In this document: positions 1 through 6,709 of the stretch, piece after piece | How positions within the stretch are numbered: the stretch's first letter is position 1 | Layout of the letters: every line of letters starts with the position of its first letter | Source: an uncultured Collinsella sp. | GTDB lineage: Bacteria; Actinomycetota; Coriobacteriia; Coriobacteriales; Coriobacteriaceae | Reading direction: 5' to 3' | Assembly (NCBI GenBank): GCA_937934165.1 | Contig: CALGZX010000125.1 | Span: forward strand, 1 to 26,454 | DNA: 26,454 bases | Made by a program: the position numbers and the translations under genes | Notes under the pieces: model-generated | What the model was told of the DNA's origin: nothing | Seen by the model: only the letters and a program-made list of their open reading frames with translations | The model's database searches: none

Positions 1-2434
1 CGTGGCCGTGGCTCATCTTTGCCGGGTAGCACACGCTCTCGGACGGCATGGACTCGATGCCCGCCTGGTAGGTCTTCTTGCTCGACTGGTCGGACAGCTG
101 CACGCTAAAGCCCAGGCGCGTAAAGAACGCGTGCCAGAAGGGGTAGTTCTCGTACATGTTGAGCGCGCGCGGGATGCCGACGGTGCCGCGCGGGGCCTCG
201 TCGGGGCTCAGGACCTCGCGGTTAAAGAGCAGCTCGTTTTTCTTTTTGAAGAGGTTGGGGGCCTCGGTCTTCTGCTTTTTGTGGCCGGCGCCCTTCTCGC
301 AGCGGTTGCCGGTAATGAAGCGCCTGCCACCGCCAAAGTCGTTGACGGTAAGCTGGCAGTTGTTGGAGCAACGGCCGCAGCGGACATGCTTTTGCGTCAC
401 GGTGAGGTGCGCGATGTCCTCAGCCGAGAGGATGGTCGAGGTGCCGTCGGCGCCAGCGCGATCGCGGGCGAGCAGGGCCGCGCCGTAGGCGCCCATGCAG
501 CCGGCGATGTCGGGACGCACGGCATGAACGCCGGTGAGCTGCTCAAACGCGCGCAGCGTGGCATCGGACATAAAGGTGCCGCCTTGGACGATCACCTGGC
601 TGCCGATCTCCTTGGGGTCGCGCAGCTTAATGACCTTGAACAGGGCATTCTTGATGACGGAATAGGACAGGCCGGCCGCGATGTCGCCCACCGTGGCGCC
701 TTCCTTTTGCGCCTGCTTGACGCGCGAGTTCATAAAGACCGTGCAGCGGCTGCCCAGGTCGACGGGGGCCTTGGCATGGATGGCGGCATCGGCAAACGCA
801 CGCACGTCCATGTTCATAGAGACGGCGAAGCTCTCGATAAAGCTGCCGCAGCCCGACGAGCAGGCCTCGTTGAGCATGATGTGCTCGATGACGCCGTCCT
901 TCACGCGCAGGCACTTCATGTCCTGGCCGCCAATGTCCAGAATGAACTCGACGCCGGGCAGGAATGCCTTGGCGCCGCGCAGGTGCGCGACGGTCTCGAT
1001 CTCGCCGGAGTCGGCCTTGAGGGCCTCGATGAGCAGCGCCTCGCCGTAGCCCGTGGTAGTCACGTGGCCGATGGTGCAACCGGCGGGGATGTGGTTGTAG
1101 AAATCGGCCATGATGACCTTGGCCGTGCCCAGGATGTCACCGTTGTTGTTGCCATACCAGGTGTGCAGCAGCTGACCGTCCTCGCCCACGAGCGCGGCCT
1201 TCATGGTGGTGGAACCGGCGTCGATGCCAATGAACACGCGGCCGGTGTAGCCTTCGAGCTTGCCCTTGGGGACGACTTCCTGGTCGTGGCGGGTTTTGAA
1301 CTCGGCGAAGTCCTCGTCGGTGGCAAAGAGCGGATCCAGGCGCTCGACCTCGGCACCCTGTGTGTCACCCAGGGCATCGATGGCCTCGATGAGCTGCGGG
1401 AACGTGCTGAGCTTGTTGGACTCATGCGCCATGGCGGCGCCGCTCGCCACAAACAGGTGGGCGTTTTGGGGCACAATGCGGTGCTCCTCGTCCAGGTTGA
1501 GCGTGAGGTAGAAGCGATGGCGCAGCTCGGAGAGATACTGCAGCGGGCCGCCCAGGAAGGCGACGTTGCCGCGGATGGGACGGCCGCACGCCAGGCCCGA
1601 GATAGTCTGGGTCACGACAGCCTGGAAGATGGAGGCGGCCACGTCCTCGGGGCGGGCGCCTTCGTTGAGCAGCGGCTGCACGTCGGTCTTGGCAAAAACG
1701 CCGCAGCGGCTGGCGATGGGATAGATGGTGGTGGCGTTGGCCGCGAGTTCGTTAAGGCCGCTGGCGTCGGTGTGCAGCAGAGTGGCCATCTGATCGATGA
1801 ACGCGCCCGTGCCGCCGGCGCAGGTGCCGTTCATGCGCTGCTCGATGCCGTTGTCGAAGTAGATGATCTTGGCGTCCTCGCCGCCCAGCTCGATGGCGAC
1901 ATCGGTGGCAGGGATGAGGGTCTCGACGGCACGCTTGCTGGCGATGACCTCCTGGACAAACTCCAGGTCGAGCCACTGGGACAGCAGCAGGCCGCCCGAG
2001 CCGGTGATGGCGCAGGTCATCTGGGCCGTCGGCAGCACGGTCGCAGCACCCTCGAACAGGTCGCGGGCGCAGGCACGGACGTCGGTGTGGTGGCGCTGGT
2101 ACTTGGCGTAGACGATCTGGTTGTCGTCGTTGAGCACAGCGAGCTTAACGGTGGTGGAGCCCACGTCGATGCCCAGGTGCAGGTTGCCGCGGGCGGCCTC
2201 GGGGTTGAAGATCGCGCCTTCGGGGGCCTGGGCGGCGGCTACGGGCTCAGCGGCGGTGGCGGGCTCGCTGACGACGGACGTCTCCCCTGCCACGTTCTTG
2301 GCATCGGCAACTGCCTCGGCAACTTTCTCGGCAGCCGCGGTCGCGGCCTTCTGCGCGGCGTCCACCACGGCGGGCGCGGCCTCGCGTGCGGCAGCGACCA
2401 CACGGTCTTTAATGCCCTCGACGAGTTTGCTCAT
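1..2434 (-). CDS. Acyl-CoA dehydratase activase, double ASKHA ATPase + DUF2229 (partial, 3' end outside window)
   Basis: BadF/BadG/BcrA/BcrD-type ATPase that in this family reductively activates 2-hydroxyacyl-CoA dehydratases by ATP-driven electron transfer from a [4Fe-4S] cluster; cytosolic. The visible 811 codons show an Ala-rich, low-complexity N-terminus (about residues 10-72), a first ASKHA domain starting with GIDVGSTTVK (residue 88) and containing GGEDAK and CAGGTGAF, then a second ASKHA domain with GIDAGSTTMK (about residue 403), GGQDMK and the Cys-rich ACSSGCGSF typical of the cluster-binding loop. A Cys cluster (RCGRCSNNC) follows, and the start of DUF2229 (GTVGIPRALNMYENYPF, about residue 745). 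Members with this layout usually exceed 1,400 residues, so about half is missing. Start is ATG 2434 with SD AGGAGAG; the TetR stop lies 11 bp upstream, so the two genes are probably cotranscribed. No dehydratase subunit is visible, so the substrate is unknown. Confidence 0.9.
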   Translation of the reverse strand, partial: MSKLVEGIKDRVVAAAREAAPAVVDAAQKAATAAAEKVAEAVADAKNVAGETSVVSEPATAAEPVAAAQAPEGAIFNPEAARGNLHLGIDVGSTTVKLAVLNDDNQIVYAKYQRHHTDVRACARDLFEGAATVLPTAQMTCAITGSGGLLLSQWLDLEFVQEVIASKRAVETLIPATDVAIELGGEDAKIIYFDNGIEQRMNGTCAGGTGAFIDQMATLLHTDASGLNELAANATTIYPIASRCGVFAKTDVQPLLNEGARPEDVAASIFQAVVTQTISGLACGRPIRGNVAFLGGPLQYLSELRHRFYLTLNLDEEHRIVPQNAHLFVASGAAMAHESNKLSTFPQLIEAIDALGDTQGAEVERLDPLFATDEDFAEFKTRHDQEVVPKGKLEGYTGRVFIGIDAGSTTMKAALVGEDGQLLHTWYGNNNGDILGTAKVIMADFYNHIPAGCTIGHVTTTGYGEALLIEALKADSGEIETVAHLRGAKAFLPGVEFILDIGGQDMKCLRVKDGVIEHIMLNEACSSGCGSFIESFAVSMNMDVRAFADAAIHAKAPVDLGSRCTVFMNSRVKQAQKEGATVGDIAAGLSYSVIKNALFKVIKLRDPKEIGSQVIVQGGTFMSDATLRAFEQLTGVHAVRPDIAGCMGAYGAALLARDRAGADGTSTILSAEDIAHLTVTQKHVRCGRCSNNCQLTVNDFGGGRRFITGNRCEKGAGHKKQKTEAPNLFKKKNELLFNREVLSPDEAPRGTVGIPRALNMYENYPFWHAFFTRLGFSVQLSDQSSKKTYQAGIESMPSESVCYPAKMSHGH

Positions 2435-2445
2435 TGTCTCTCCTC

Positions 2446-3156
2446 TTAGTTGTTGGACTCGACGGTTGCGGTGGTGTCGACCGCGTCCTCGAGCTGCAGG
2501 TTCAATAGCTTCATGCCGTATTCCGGCACGTTGATATCGATGGGTTGGCCATACAGGTCGCCGGGGCGCACAAAGGCGATAACCGTCATAATGCGCGCCA
2601 TGGTCTCGGGCGATTCAGAAAGGTCACGCTCAAACCAACGCTGGATCATGCCGACCTCGGCACTCACGACATAGGTGACGTAGTAGTCAAAGAAGGTGCC
2701 CAGCGCCAAGCCCAAAATGCCCGTCTGTGCGCGCGGCACCACGGCCTCGCGTGCGGTATCGATGATCTTTTTAATAAAGGCGGGGTCGCCGCCCGGGCCC
2801 AGCAGCGATCCGATTAAATCGCGGTTGGCCGCAAGGTAGCGCAGCAACTCAACCGAACCGGGTGCCGGCTCGAGCTCATCGATGTTGTGATAGAGATCGG
2901 GCAGTTGAGCTGCGGTGATGAGCTCAATGCGCTCACGGATCTCGGCCAGCAAGCCGTCCTCGATTTGATTGATAAAGTCGGGGATATCGCGGTAGTGCGA
3001 ATAGAACGTGCGGCGCGTAAGGCCAGCGCGCTCGGTGAGCGACGCGACATTAATGCGCGAAAGGTCGCCGCTTTCGGCAAGCTCGCTGGCAAGTGCCTGG
3101 CGAAGGGCACGCTGCGAGCGAAGGGACCGGCGGTCGCATTTTTCGAGCTGGGACAA
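2446..3156 (-). CDS. TetR/AcrR-family transcriptional regulator
   Basis: 236-residue DNA-binding regulator. The N-terminal helix-turn-helix is clear (about residues 15-60, with INVASLTERAGLTRRTFYSHY as its core; FYSHYRD is the usual TetR tail of the recognition helix). The C-terminal ligand/dimer half is divergent and of the TetR_C type with no recognisable ligand signature. The start is an unusual TTG at 3156: an in-frame TAA sits just upstream, no ATG or GTG is available near it, and AAGGAGG lies 4 bp before the TTG. It is first in a likely two-gene operon with the CoA-dehydratase activase. Two palindromes at 3178-3222 in its promoter are likely its own operators, so it probably represses itself and the activase. 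The inducer is unknown. Confidence 0.88.
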   Translation of the reverse strand: MSQLEKCDRRSLRSQRALRQALASELAESGDLSRINVASLTERAGLTRRTFYSHYRDIPDFINQIEDGLLAEIRERIELITAAQLPDLYHNIDELEPAPGSVELLRYLAANRDLIGSLLGPGGDPAFIKKIIDTAREAVVPRAQTGILGLALGTFFDYYVTYVVSAEVGMIQRWFERDLSESPETMARIMTVIAFVRPGDLYGQPIDINVPEYGMKLLNLQLEDAVDTTATVESNN

Positions 3157-3177
3157 GCGTCCTCCTTGTTACTCAAC

Positions 3178-3222
3178 CTGTGCGCTATTGCACAGTGCGA
3201 GTATTATTGCACACCGTGTGCA
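3178..3222. promoter_or_regulatory. Paired palindromic operators upstream of the TetR gene
   Basis: Two inverted repeats share the half-site TGTGC/GCACA: CTGTGC-N6-GCACAG (3178-3195) and TGCACAC-C-GTGTGCA (3208-3222, perfect 7-bp arms). On the minus strand they lie between a TTGATG-like -35 and the TTG start, where a TetR dimer would block transcription. Autoregulation is inferred from position and symmetry. Confidence 0.6.
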
Positions 3223-3248
3223 TCAACACGTAAAGGCAATATTTGGAA

Positions 3249-3277
3249 TGTGACGAAGGGGCAGCCTCTTTGTCACA
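3249..3277. repeat. Short hairpin repeat, TGTGAC...GTCACA type
   Basis: Thirteen paired positions with two G-T wobbles around a 3-nt loop (CAG): TGTGAC pairs with GTCACA and AAGGGG with CCTCTT. The inner part resembles the hairpin at 3676-3702 (AAAGGGA/TCCCTTT), suggesting one family of dispersed intergenic palindromes. Confidence 0.6.
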
Positions 3278-3325
3278 TCCAGCGACCGCCTAGGTTGTGC
3301 CAGGCTTTTAGAGCGGCATTACCGA

Positions 3326-3354
3326 TTGTCCAAAATGTCATTCGTGGGTAGAAT
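3326..3354 (+). promoter_or_regulatory. Sigma-70 type promoter facing the small ORF
   Basis: TTGTCC (3326-3331), 17-bp spacer, TAGAAT (3349-3354). No plus-strand ORF follows, so it most likely drives a non-coding transcript starting near 3361 and converging on the small minus-strand gene at 3423-3548. Confidence 0.5.
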
Positions 3355-3360
3355 AGTGTC

Positions 3361-3440
3361 GACGGCAGCCCAAGTTCTGGAAAGCTGGGCAGCGCCGTTG
3401 TTTGCATTAGGGGGTCAACGCCTTAGCGGCGGCGACCCCT
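3361..3440 (+). ncRNA. Putative small RNA, candidate antisense to the small peptide mRNA
   Basis: The predicted transcript from the promoter at 3326-3354 starts with a hairpin (ACGGC-a-GCCCA, 13-nt loop, TGGGC-agc-GCCGT, 3362-3398) followed by TTGTTTG, then a second hairpin (3411-3439) followed by TTCTGTTG. Read through to the second hairpin, it would be complementary to the last codons and 3' end of the small ORF on the minus strand, as in 3'-overlapping type I antitoxin RNAs. Termination at the first hairpin would remove the overlap, so extent and role are uncertain. Confidence 0.4.
3411..3439. terminator. Bidirectional hairpin at the 3' end of the small ORF
   Basis: GGGGTC (3411-3416) pairs with GACCCC (3434-3439) and CGCC (3419-3422) with GGCG (3428-3431), with loop TTAGC. 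The stop codon of the minus-strand small ORF (3423-3425) lies in the loop. Tails are only weakly T-rich on either side, so terminator strength is doubtful. Confidence 0.45.
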
Positions 3441-3548
3441 TCTGTTGCGCTTCGAACGCTGCTTGAGTGCCTCGGAAAGGCCGACAAGCGCCGTGAAGAA
3501 CGAGACCAAAGCGGTCAGAAGTCTCACGAAATCAATCAAATCGGTCAT
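3423..3548 (-). CDS. Small hydrophobic peptide with basic tail, type I toxin-like
   Basis: 41-residue peptide, not assignable to a named family. It has a short acidic N-terminus (MTDLIDF), one hydrophobic stretch long enough to cross a membrane (about residues 7-24, including LLTALVSFFTALVGL), and a strongly basic C-terminus of Lys/Arg (about residues 29-41). This is the layout of small membrane toxins of type I toxin-antitoxin systems and of holin-like peptides. ATG 3548 is chosen because GGAGG (3561-3557) lies 8 nt upstream; another ATG at 3554 is only 2 nt from the SD. A TTGACA/TATATA promoter lies about 75 bp upstream, the SD can pair with CCTCC in the leader, and a convergent promoter lies past its 3' end. 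Toxicity is inference; the alternative is a small membrane protein of unrelated role. Confidence 0.6.
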   Translation of the reverse strand: MTDLIDFVRLLTALVSFFTALVGLSEALKQRSKRNRRGRRR

Positions 3549-3556
3549 GGGCATCA

Positions 3557-3574
3557 CCTCCCATCAGATGGAGG
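3557..3574 (-). promoter_or_regulatory. SD-sequestering stem in the small ORF leader
   Basis: On the minus-strand RNA, CCTCC (3574-3570) can pair with the SD core GGAGG (3561-3557) across an 8-nt loop. Leader structures that hide the ribosome site are common in type I toxin mRNAs; here the stem is short, so the effect is inferred. Confidence 0.4.
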
Positions 3575-3630
3575 GCGCTGCCCGGCACATAGAACTGCCG
3601 TCAACGATACCGATTCTATCAAAACTTAGT

Positions 3631-3660
3631 TATATATACGAATATATGTTCGCATGTCAA
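3631..3660 (-). promoter_or_regulatory. Promoter of the small hydrophobic peptide gene
   Basis: A perfect -35 TTGACA (3660-3655) is followed by a TATATATA run (3638-3631) that offers a TATATA -10 at 16 or 18 bp spacing. It points toward the small ORF at 3548, leaving a leader of about 75 nt. The AT-rich patch stands out from the GC-rich surroundings. Confidence 0.6.
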
Positions 3661-3675
3661 AGGTGCAGGATCCTC

Positions 3676-3702
3676 GTGAAAAAGGGACCGTCCCTTTGCC
3701 AC
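3676..3702 (-). terminator. Hairpin repeat just after the HAD gene
   Basis: AAAGGGA (3681-3687) and TCCCTTT (3691-3697) form a stem around CCG, with outer GTG/CAC pairing after a 2-nt mismatch. It begins 1 bp beyond the HAD stop codon and could protect or end that mRNA. No T-run follows, so a repeat element serving as a 3' stabiliser is as likely as a true terminator. Confidence 0.45.
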
Positions 3703-3703
3703 A

Positions 3704-4561
3704 TTATTCGATGACGGTGCGAGAGTTTTGCTTGCGCATGGTGGCAAGCATGTGTTTGGGGACGGCGTGGACCATGCAGCTGCCGATGGTCGCACTAGCG
3801 GCGGCCTTAGCTGCATCGCTTGCGTTTTTGGTCGCGTAGCTGTGGCGGAAACGCTTGAGCATGGCGATGTCGTTGCCGCCGTCGCCGTAAACCGCGACCT
3901 CGTCCTCGGCAATACCGTAGTAGCCCGCCAGCCAGGCCACGCTCTCGCCCTTGTTGCACGCCACGTCCGTGATCTCGAACATCACCGGATCGAACGGCGC
4001 GTTGACCACGCGGTCCGATCGCTCGGCCAAATACGCCTTAAGGTCGCGCTCCAGCTCGGGCGAGGTCACGCGACAGTTGATCTTGCACACATCGTGGCGC
4101 AGGATGTCACCGATCGACTGGTCGAAATACTGTTCCTCGTGGTACCCGCCACGTGCACGCATACCGCGCATCACGATGCGCTTGATAGGACTGTCTTTTT
4201 TAAAGCCTGCCTGGTGCATCTCGAACGATCCACTCGAGAACATGCCATCGGGCGTGGAGCAGTCAAAACAGATATCCGGAAACTCCTTGAGCAGCTCCTC
4301 GGTAATCTGCGAGTCGATGGTCCAGGTCCTGAGCACCTCGCCATGGCTGTCGCGCACGATGGACCCATTGGAGCAGCAGGCGTCGAGTGCCAGGCCCGTA
4401 AAGCCATGCTCGCCAATCGGCAGCGTCGAGCGCCCGGTCGCGGGAACCACATGCAGGCCAGCCTCGGTCAGCTCGCGAATGGCACGGCGGATGGTCCCAT
4501 CTGCCTCGTGCAGGGCGTTCAGCAGCGTTCCGTCTAAGTCACTCGCAAACATCTTGATCAT
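3704..4561 (-). CDS. Cof-type HAD-superfamily phosphatase
   Basis: 285-residue cytosolic Mg-dependent hydrolase of the HAD IIB (Cof) group, which dephosphorylate sugar phosphates, nucleotides or related cofactors. All four HAD motifs are visible: DLDGTLL with nucleophile Asp8 and Asp10; Thr42 in PATGRS; Lys204 in CNKGES; and GDGGND (Asp227, Asn230, Asp231). The large alpha/beta cap between motifs II and III fits the Cof class. Start ATG 4561 (MIKMFASDLD) is preferred over an upstream in-frame start at 4654, because HAD proteins start a few residues before motif I and AAGGAGAGGC precedes this ATG. That SD is completely enclosed in a perfect inverted repeat (4568-4609), so translation or transcription is probably controlled there. 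The substrate cannot be read from the sequence. Confidence 0.9.
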   Translation of the reverse strand: MIKMFASDLDGTLLNALHEADGTIRRAIRELTEAGLHVVPATGRSTLPIGEHGFTGLALDACCSNGSIVRDSHGEVLRTWTIDSQITEELLKEFPDICFDCSTPDGMFSSGSFEMHQAGFKKDSPIKRIVMRGMRARGGYHEEQYFDQSIGDILRHDVCKINCRVTSPELERDLKAYLAERSDRVVNAPFDPVMFEITDVACNKGESVAWLAGYYGIAEDEVAVYGDGGNDIAMLKRFRHSYATKNASDAAKAAASATIGSCMVHAVPKHMLATMRKQNSRTVIE

Positions 4562-4567
4562 GGATAC

Positions 4568-4609
4568 GCCTCTCCTTCGTCTGCACGATATTGTAGACGA
4601 AGGAGAGGC
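4568..4609 (-). promoter_or_regulatory. Perfect 15-bp inverted repeat over the HAD gene SD
   Basis: GCCTCTCCTTCGTCT (4568-4582) and AGACGAAGGAGAGGC (4595-4609) are perfect reverse complements around a 12-nt loop. On the minus-strand RNA, one arm contains AAGGAGAGG, the SD of the HAD gene, 6 nt before its ATG. It could be a translation-blocking hairpin or a repressor operator. There is no T-run after it, which argues against a simple terminator for the MFS gene upstream. Confidence 0.65.
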
Positions 4610-4676
4610 ATGCCTAAACAATGCCGTCCCGGCGCGGCGTGCCACTGTCTCCACAAATTCACGGTCCCCCAGCGCC

Positions 4677-5939
4677 TTAAGACATTCGCCATAAGCGACT
4701 TTTCAGCCGATTAAACAGCGCCGTCGTCGACGTCAGCACCGCCAACATGCCTGCGAATACAATCGCCGGAGCCCATCGATCATATGCAAGCCCGTAAACC
4801 AATTGGCCAATAGGCGTTGCACAGGAAAGTGTCATATAAACGAGTGCCAGCACTTTTCCGCAGAGTTCCTTTGGCGCTGACCGCTGAACAAATGAAACGA
4901 TTCCGACCGATGCAATGCTTGCCCACGCCATGACCCATGCCGAGCCGGCCGCAAGCGCGGCAAACGCTAATTCATCAGGACCGCTCAGTAGCGTGACAAT
5001 AATCGGTACGACTCCAAAACAAATCATCGCAACATATCGACATATGCCCTTGAAGGAAAAACGATGCGGCCAAATACCGACCAAACCACTGCCGACAAAA
5101 CCACCTAAGCCCATAGCCACCTCAATAATCCCAACAAAGGATGACTGCATTCCGAGATGCTTTGCAACAATAACGGGAGCACCAATCGTTAACCCAACTA
5201 ACGCAAGGTTCAAAATAGCCGCAAGCAAAAACACAACGAGCAATGATGCGTTTTGAAACAGGTACCGAATCGACTCCCGAAAATCGCTTCGGCATGTCGA
5301 GCAAGTCGTACTGTCCCCTGTCATTCCAGATGAGGCATTTTGCTTGAGTGCGCCCCCGAACAGCAGGGCTGACATCGCAAACGTCAACGCCGCGGTTTCG
5401 CATAGAGCATCGATACCAAAGCACCCATAGACTGCCGTCCCGACTACAGGCCCCAAGATATTGCTCGCCATGGTTACCTGCGAGACCAACGCTGTGGCAC
5501 GCTCAACCTTTTCTTGGCCCATCATGTGCACCGTCTCAATTTGAAGCATCGGTTTCAGCAGCGATTGGATGCCATATTGGACGCAAAGCATTGCTGCCAC
5601 GACAACCGCAAGAGGCAGCGAACACTTCATGGGGATAAACAGCAGTGATGCAGCCATCAGAACAATGCCGAGCACCACAAGAACCCCGCGATGTCTCCCG
5701 TGATCCGCCAAGATTCCGCCAGCCGGAGTCGCAAGCACGCCCGGCACGAACGCTATCGCCGCGACAGCACCATATAACGTTGACGAGCCGCTGCAATCGA
5801 ACAAGTAAAGCGGGCACGCAAAGCACAGTGCCGACAACATCGAATACGCGCACAGCTGTGCAACAAGAAGACCGAAAAGCCTGATAGATCGCACTGTTTT
5901 TTGCGCCAACGAGACATTGCTCCTCCGCATTCCAGCCAT
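4677..5939 (-). CDS. MFS drug-efflux-type transporter
   Basis: About 420-residue inner-membrane major facilitator of the MFS_3 (macrolide-efflux-like) type with about 12 hydrophobic segments. The intracellular loop after helix 2 carries the MFS motif A-like GGILADHGRHRG; a second-half equivalent follows VAKHLGMQSSFVGIIEV. A Cys-rich loop between the halves (STTCSTCRSD) is odd and could bind metal, but this is speculative. ATG 5939 (MAGMRRSN) is chosen because AGGGGGC precedes it; the in-frame region upstream runs through an operator and is unlikely to be coding. Together with the upstream TetR gene and two matching operators, it looks like a regulated exporter module. Base composition is AT-richer than the neighbours, consistent with acquisition. 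The exported compound is unknown. Confidence 0.88.
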   Translation of the reverse strand: MAGMRRSNVSLAQKTVRSIRLFGLLVAQLCAYSMLSALCFACPLYLFDCSGSSTLYGAVAAIAFVPGVLATPAGGILADHGRHRGVLVVLGIVLMAASLLFIPMKCSLPLAVVVAAMLCVQYGIQSLLKPMLQIETVHMMGQEKVERATALVSQVTMASNILGPVVGTAVYGCFGIDALCETAALTFAMSALLFGGALKQNASSGMTGDSTTCSTCRSDFRESIRYLFQNASLLVVFLLAAILNLALVGLTIGAPVIVAKHLGMQSSFVGIIEVAMGLGGFVGSGLVGIWPHRFSFKGICRYVAMICFGVVPIIVTLLSGPDELAFAALAAGSAWVMAWASIASVGIVSFVQRSAPKELCGKVLALVYMTLSCATPIGQLVYGLAYDRWAPAIVFAGMLAVLTSTTALFNRLKSRLWRMS

Positions 5940-5952
5940 AGGCCTGCCCCCT

Positions 5953-5973
5953 ATACATACCATTAGTATGTAT
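5953..5973. promoter_or_regulatory. Operator O1 of the TetR-MFS module
   Basis: ATACATAC (5953-5960), 5-bp spacer CATTA, GTATGTAT (5966-5973): perfect 8-bp arms, located 14-34 bp upstream of the MFS start codon. Size and symmetry fit a TetR dimer site; a second, weaker copy lies 65 bp away. Confidence 0.7.
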
Positions 5974-5986
5974 TTAATGACTTGAA

Positions 5987-6008
5987 AAGGGCAGCCGTGG
6001 CTACCCTT
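5987..6008 (-). terminator. Intrinsic terminator after the TetR gene
   Basis: On the minus strand, AAGGGTAGC pairs with GCTGCCCTT around CACG (one T-G wobble), followed by TTTTC. It lies between the two operators and should end most TetR transcripts before the MFS gene, implying a separate MFS promoter in the same 100 bp. Confidence 0.55.
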
Positions 6009-6017
6009 ACAAATCAA

Positions 6018-6038
6018 TTACATACCGTCAGTATCTAT
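6018..6038. promoter_or_regulatory. Operator O2 of the TetR-MFS module
   Basis: TTACATAC-CGTCA-GTATCTAT matches O1 at 7 of 8 positions in each arm and keeps the 5-bp spacer. It abuts the TetR stop codon at 6040-6042. Confidence 0.6.
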
Positions 6039-6039
6039 A

Positions 6040-6702
6040 TTACCACCCAGCACGGTTCCATACGTCCCAAATCTGAGCCGTTGTCTGGAGCACTTCATTA
6101 CCCAAATCGAGCCCCACCGCGGCCGCCATCTGCGCCAAACATTGCGCGCGAGCGAGCATTCGATCCTTGGTCTCGAGCGGACGGAACAGCGGCAGCAGCC
6201 AAAGATTCGCCAACAACGATACGGCCTCAGCCGCTTCGCGCGGGCATTTGCACGCAATGGAGCCGTCGGCGATGCCCTCCTCGATCACTGGCAAAAGACA
6301 GCCATCGGCCGACTCGTCGAACGAGCCCTGGTACTGCATCGCCAGCAGCCGCGAGCTTTTTACCGGATCTGCCGCAGGATGCATGCGTGCCCATAGCTCA
6401 ATTTGCGGAACGACAGACTCGGGCGCGTACAGTCGCTTGAGCTTTTGGGCTCCCGTCATATTGCCAGCACCGAGTGTCGCGCGGCGGCGCTCAACAATCG
6501 GAGCCATTGCCCGATCAAATGCGGCGTTGAAAATCTCTTCTTTGCTCTTAAAGTGATGATAGACAGCACCCTTGGTCATGCCATCGAGGCGGTCGACGAT
6601 ATCTTGAATGCTCGTCCCCTCATAACCCTGTGCGCAGAATAGCTCCAGCGCCGCGTCGAGAATCTTCGCGACTGTCTCCTCGGGATATTTATTACGCCCC
6701 AT
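6040..6702 (-). CDS. TetR/AcrR-family regulator, probable MFS repressor
   Basis: 220-residue regulator with a textbook N-terminal TetR helix-turn-helix: ETVAKILDAALELF, TSIQDIVDRL and the recognition-helix end GAVYHHFKSKEEIF (about residues 9-58). The C-terminal half is a generic ligand pocket. Start ATG 6702 (MGRNKYPEE) is preferred to an in-frame ATG at 6738, because the extra 12 residues are not TetR-like and no SD precedes them; GGATGG stands before 6702. It lies directly upstream of the MFS gene in the same direction, with ATACATAC-type operators in the gap, so it most likely represses the exporter. Its own 5' end carries a different 12-bp inverted repeat (6710-6763) unrelated to those operators, which suggests separate control of its own expression. 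Confidence 0.9.
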   Translation of the reverse strand: MGRNKYPEETVAKILDAALELFCAQGYEGTSIQDIVDRLDGMTKGAVYHHFKSKEEIFNAAFDRAMAPIVERRRATLGAGNMTGAQKLKRLYAPESVVPQIELWARMHPAADPVKSSRLLAMQYQGSFDESADGCLLPVIEEGIADGSIACKCPREAAEAVSLLANLWLLPLFRPLETKDRMLARAQCLAQMAAAVGLDLGNEVLQTTAQIWDVWNRAGW

Positions 6703-6709
6703 AATCTGT

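Noticed and set aside
2..2449. 815-codon open frame on the plus strand
   Set aside because: It is the exact codon-register antisense of the activase gene. It stays open because that GC-rich gene avoids TTA, CTA and TCA codons. The minus-strand product has full family motifs, while the plus-strand product is low-complexity with no recognisable domain or SD.
2814..3176. 120-codon minus-strand frame overlapping the TetR gene, starting with ATG
   Set aside because: It is a different frame of the TetR coding region; the TTG-started frame carries the helix-turn-helix.
5940..6017. Longer start for the MFS transporter
   Set aside because: The extension would translate the operator region and lacks an SD; ATG 5939 has one.
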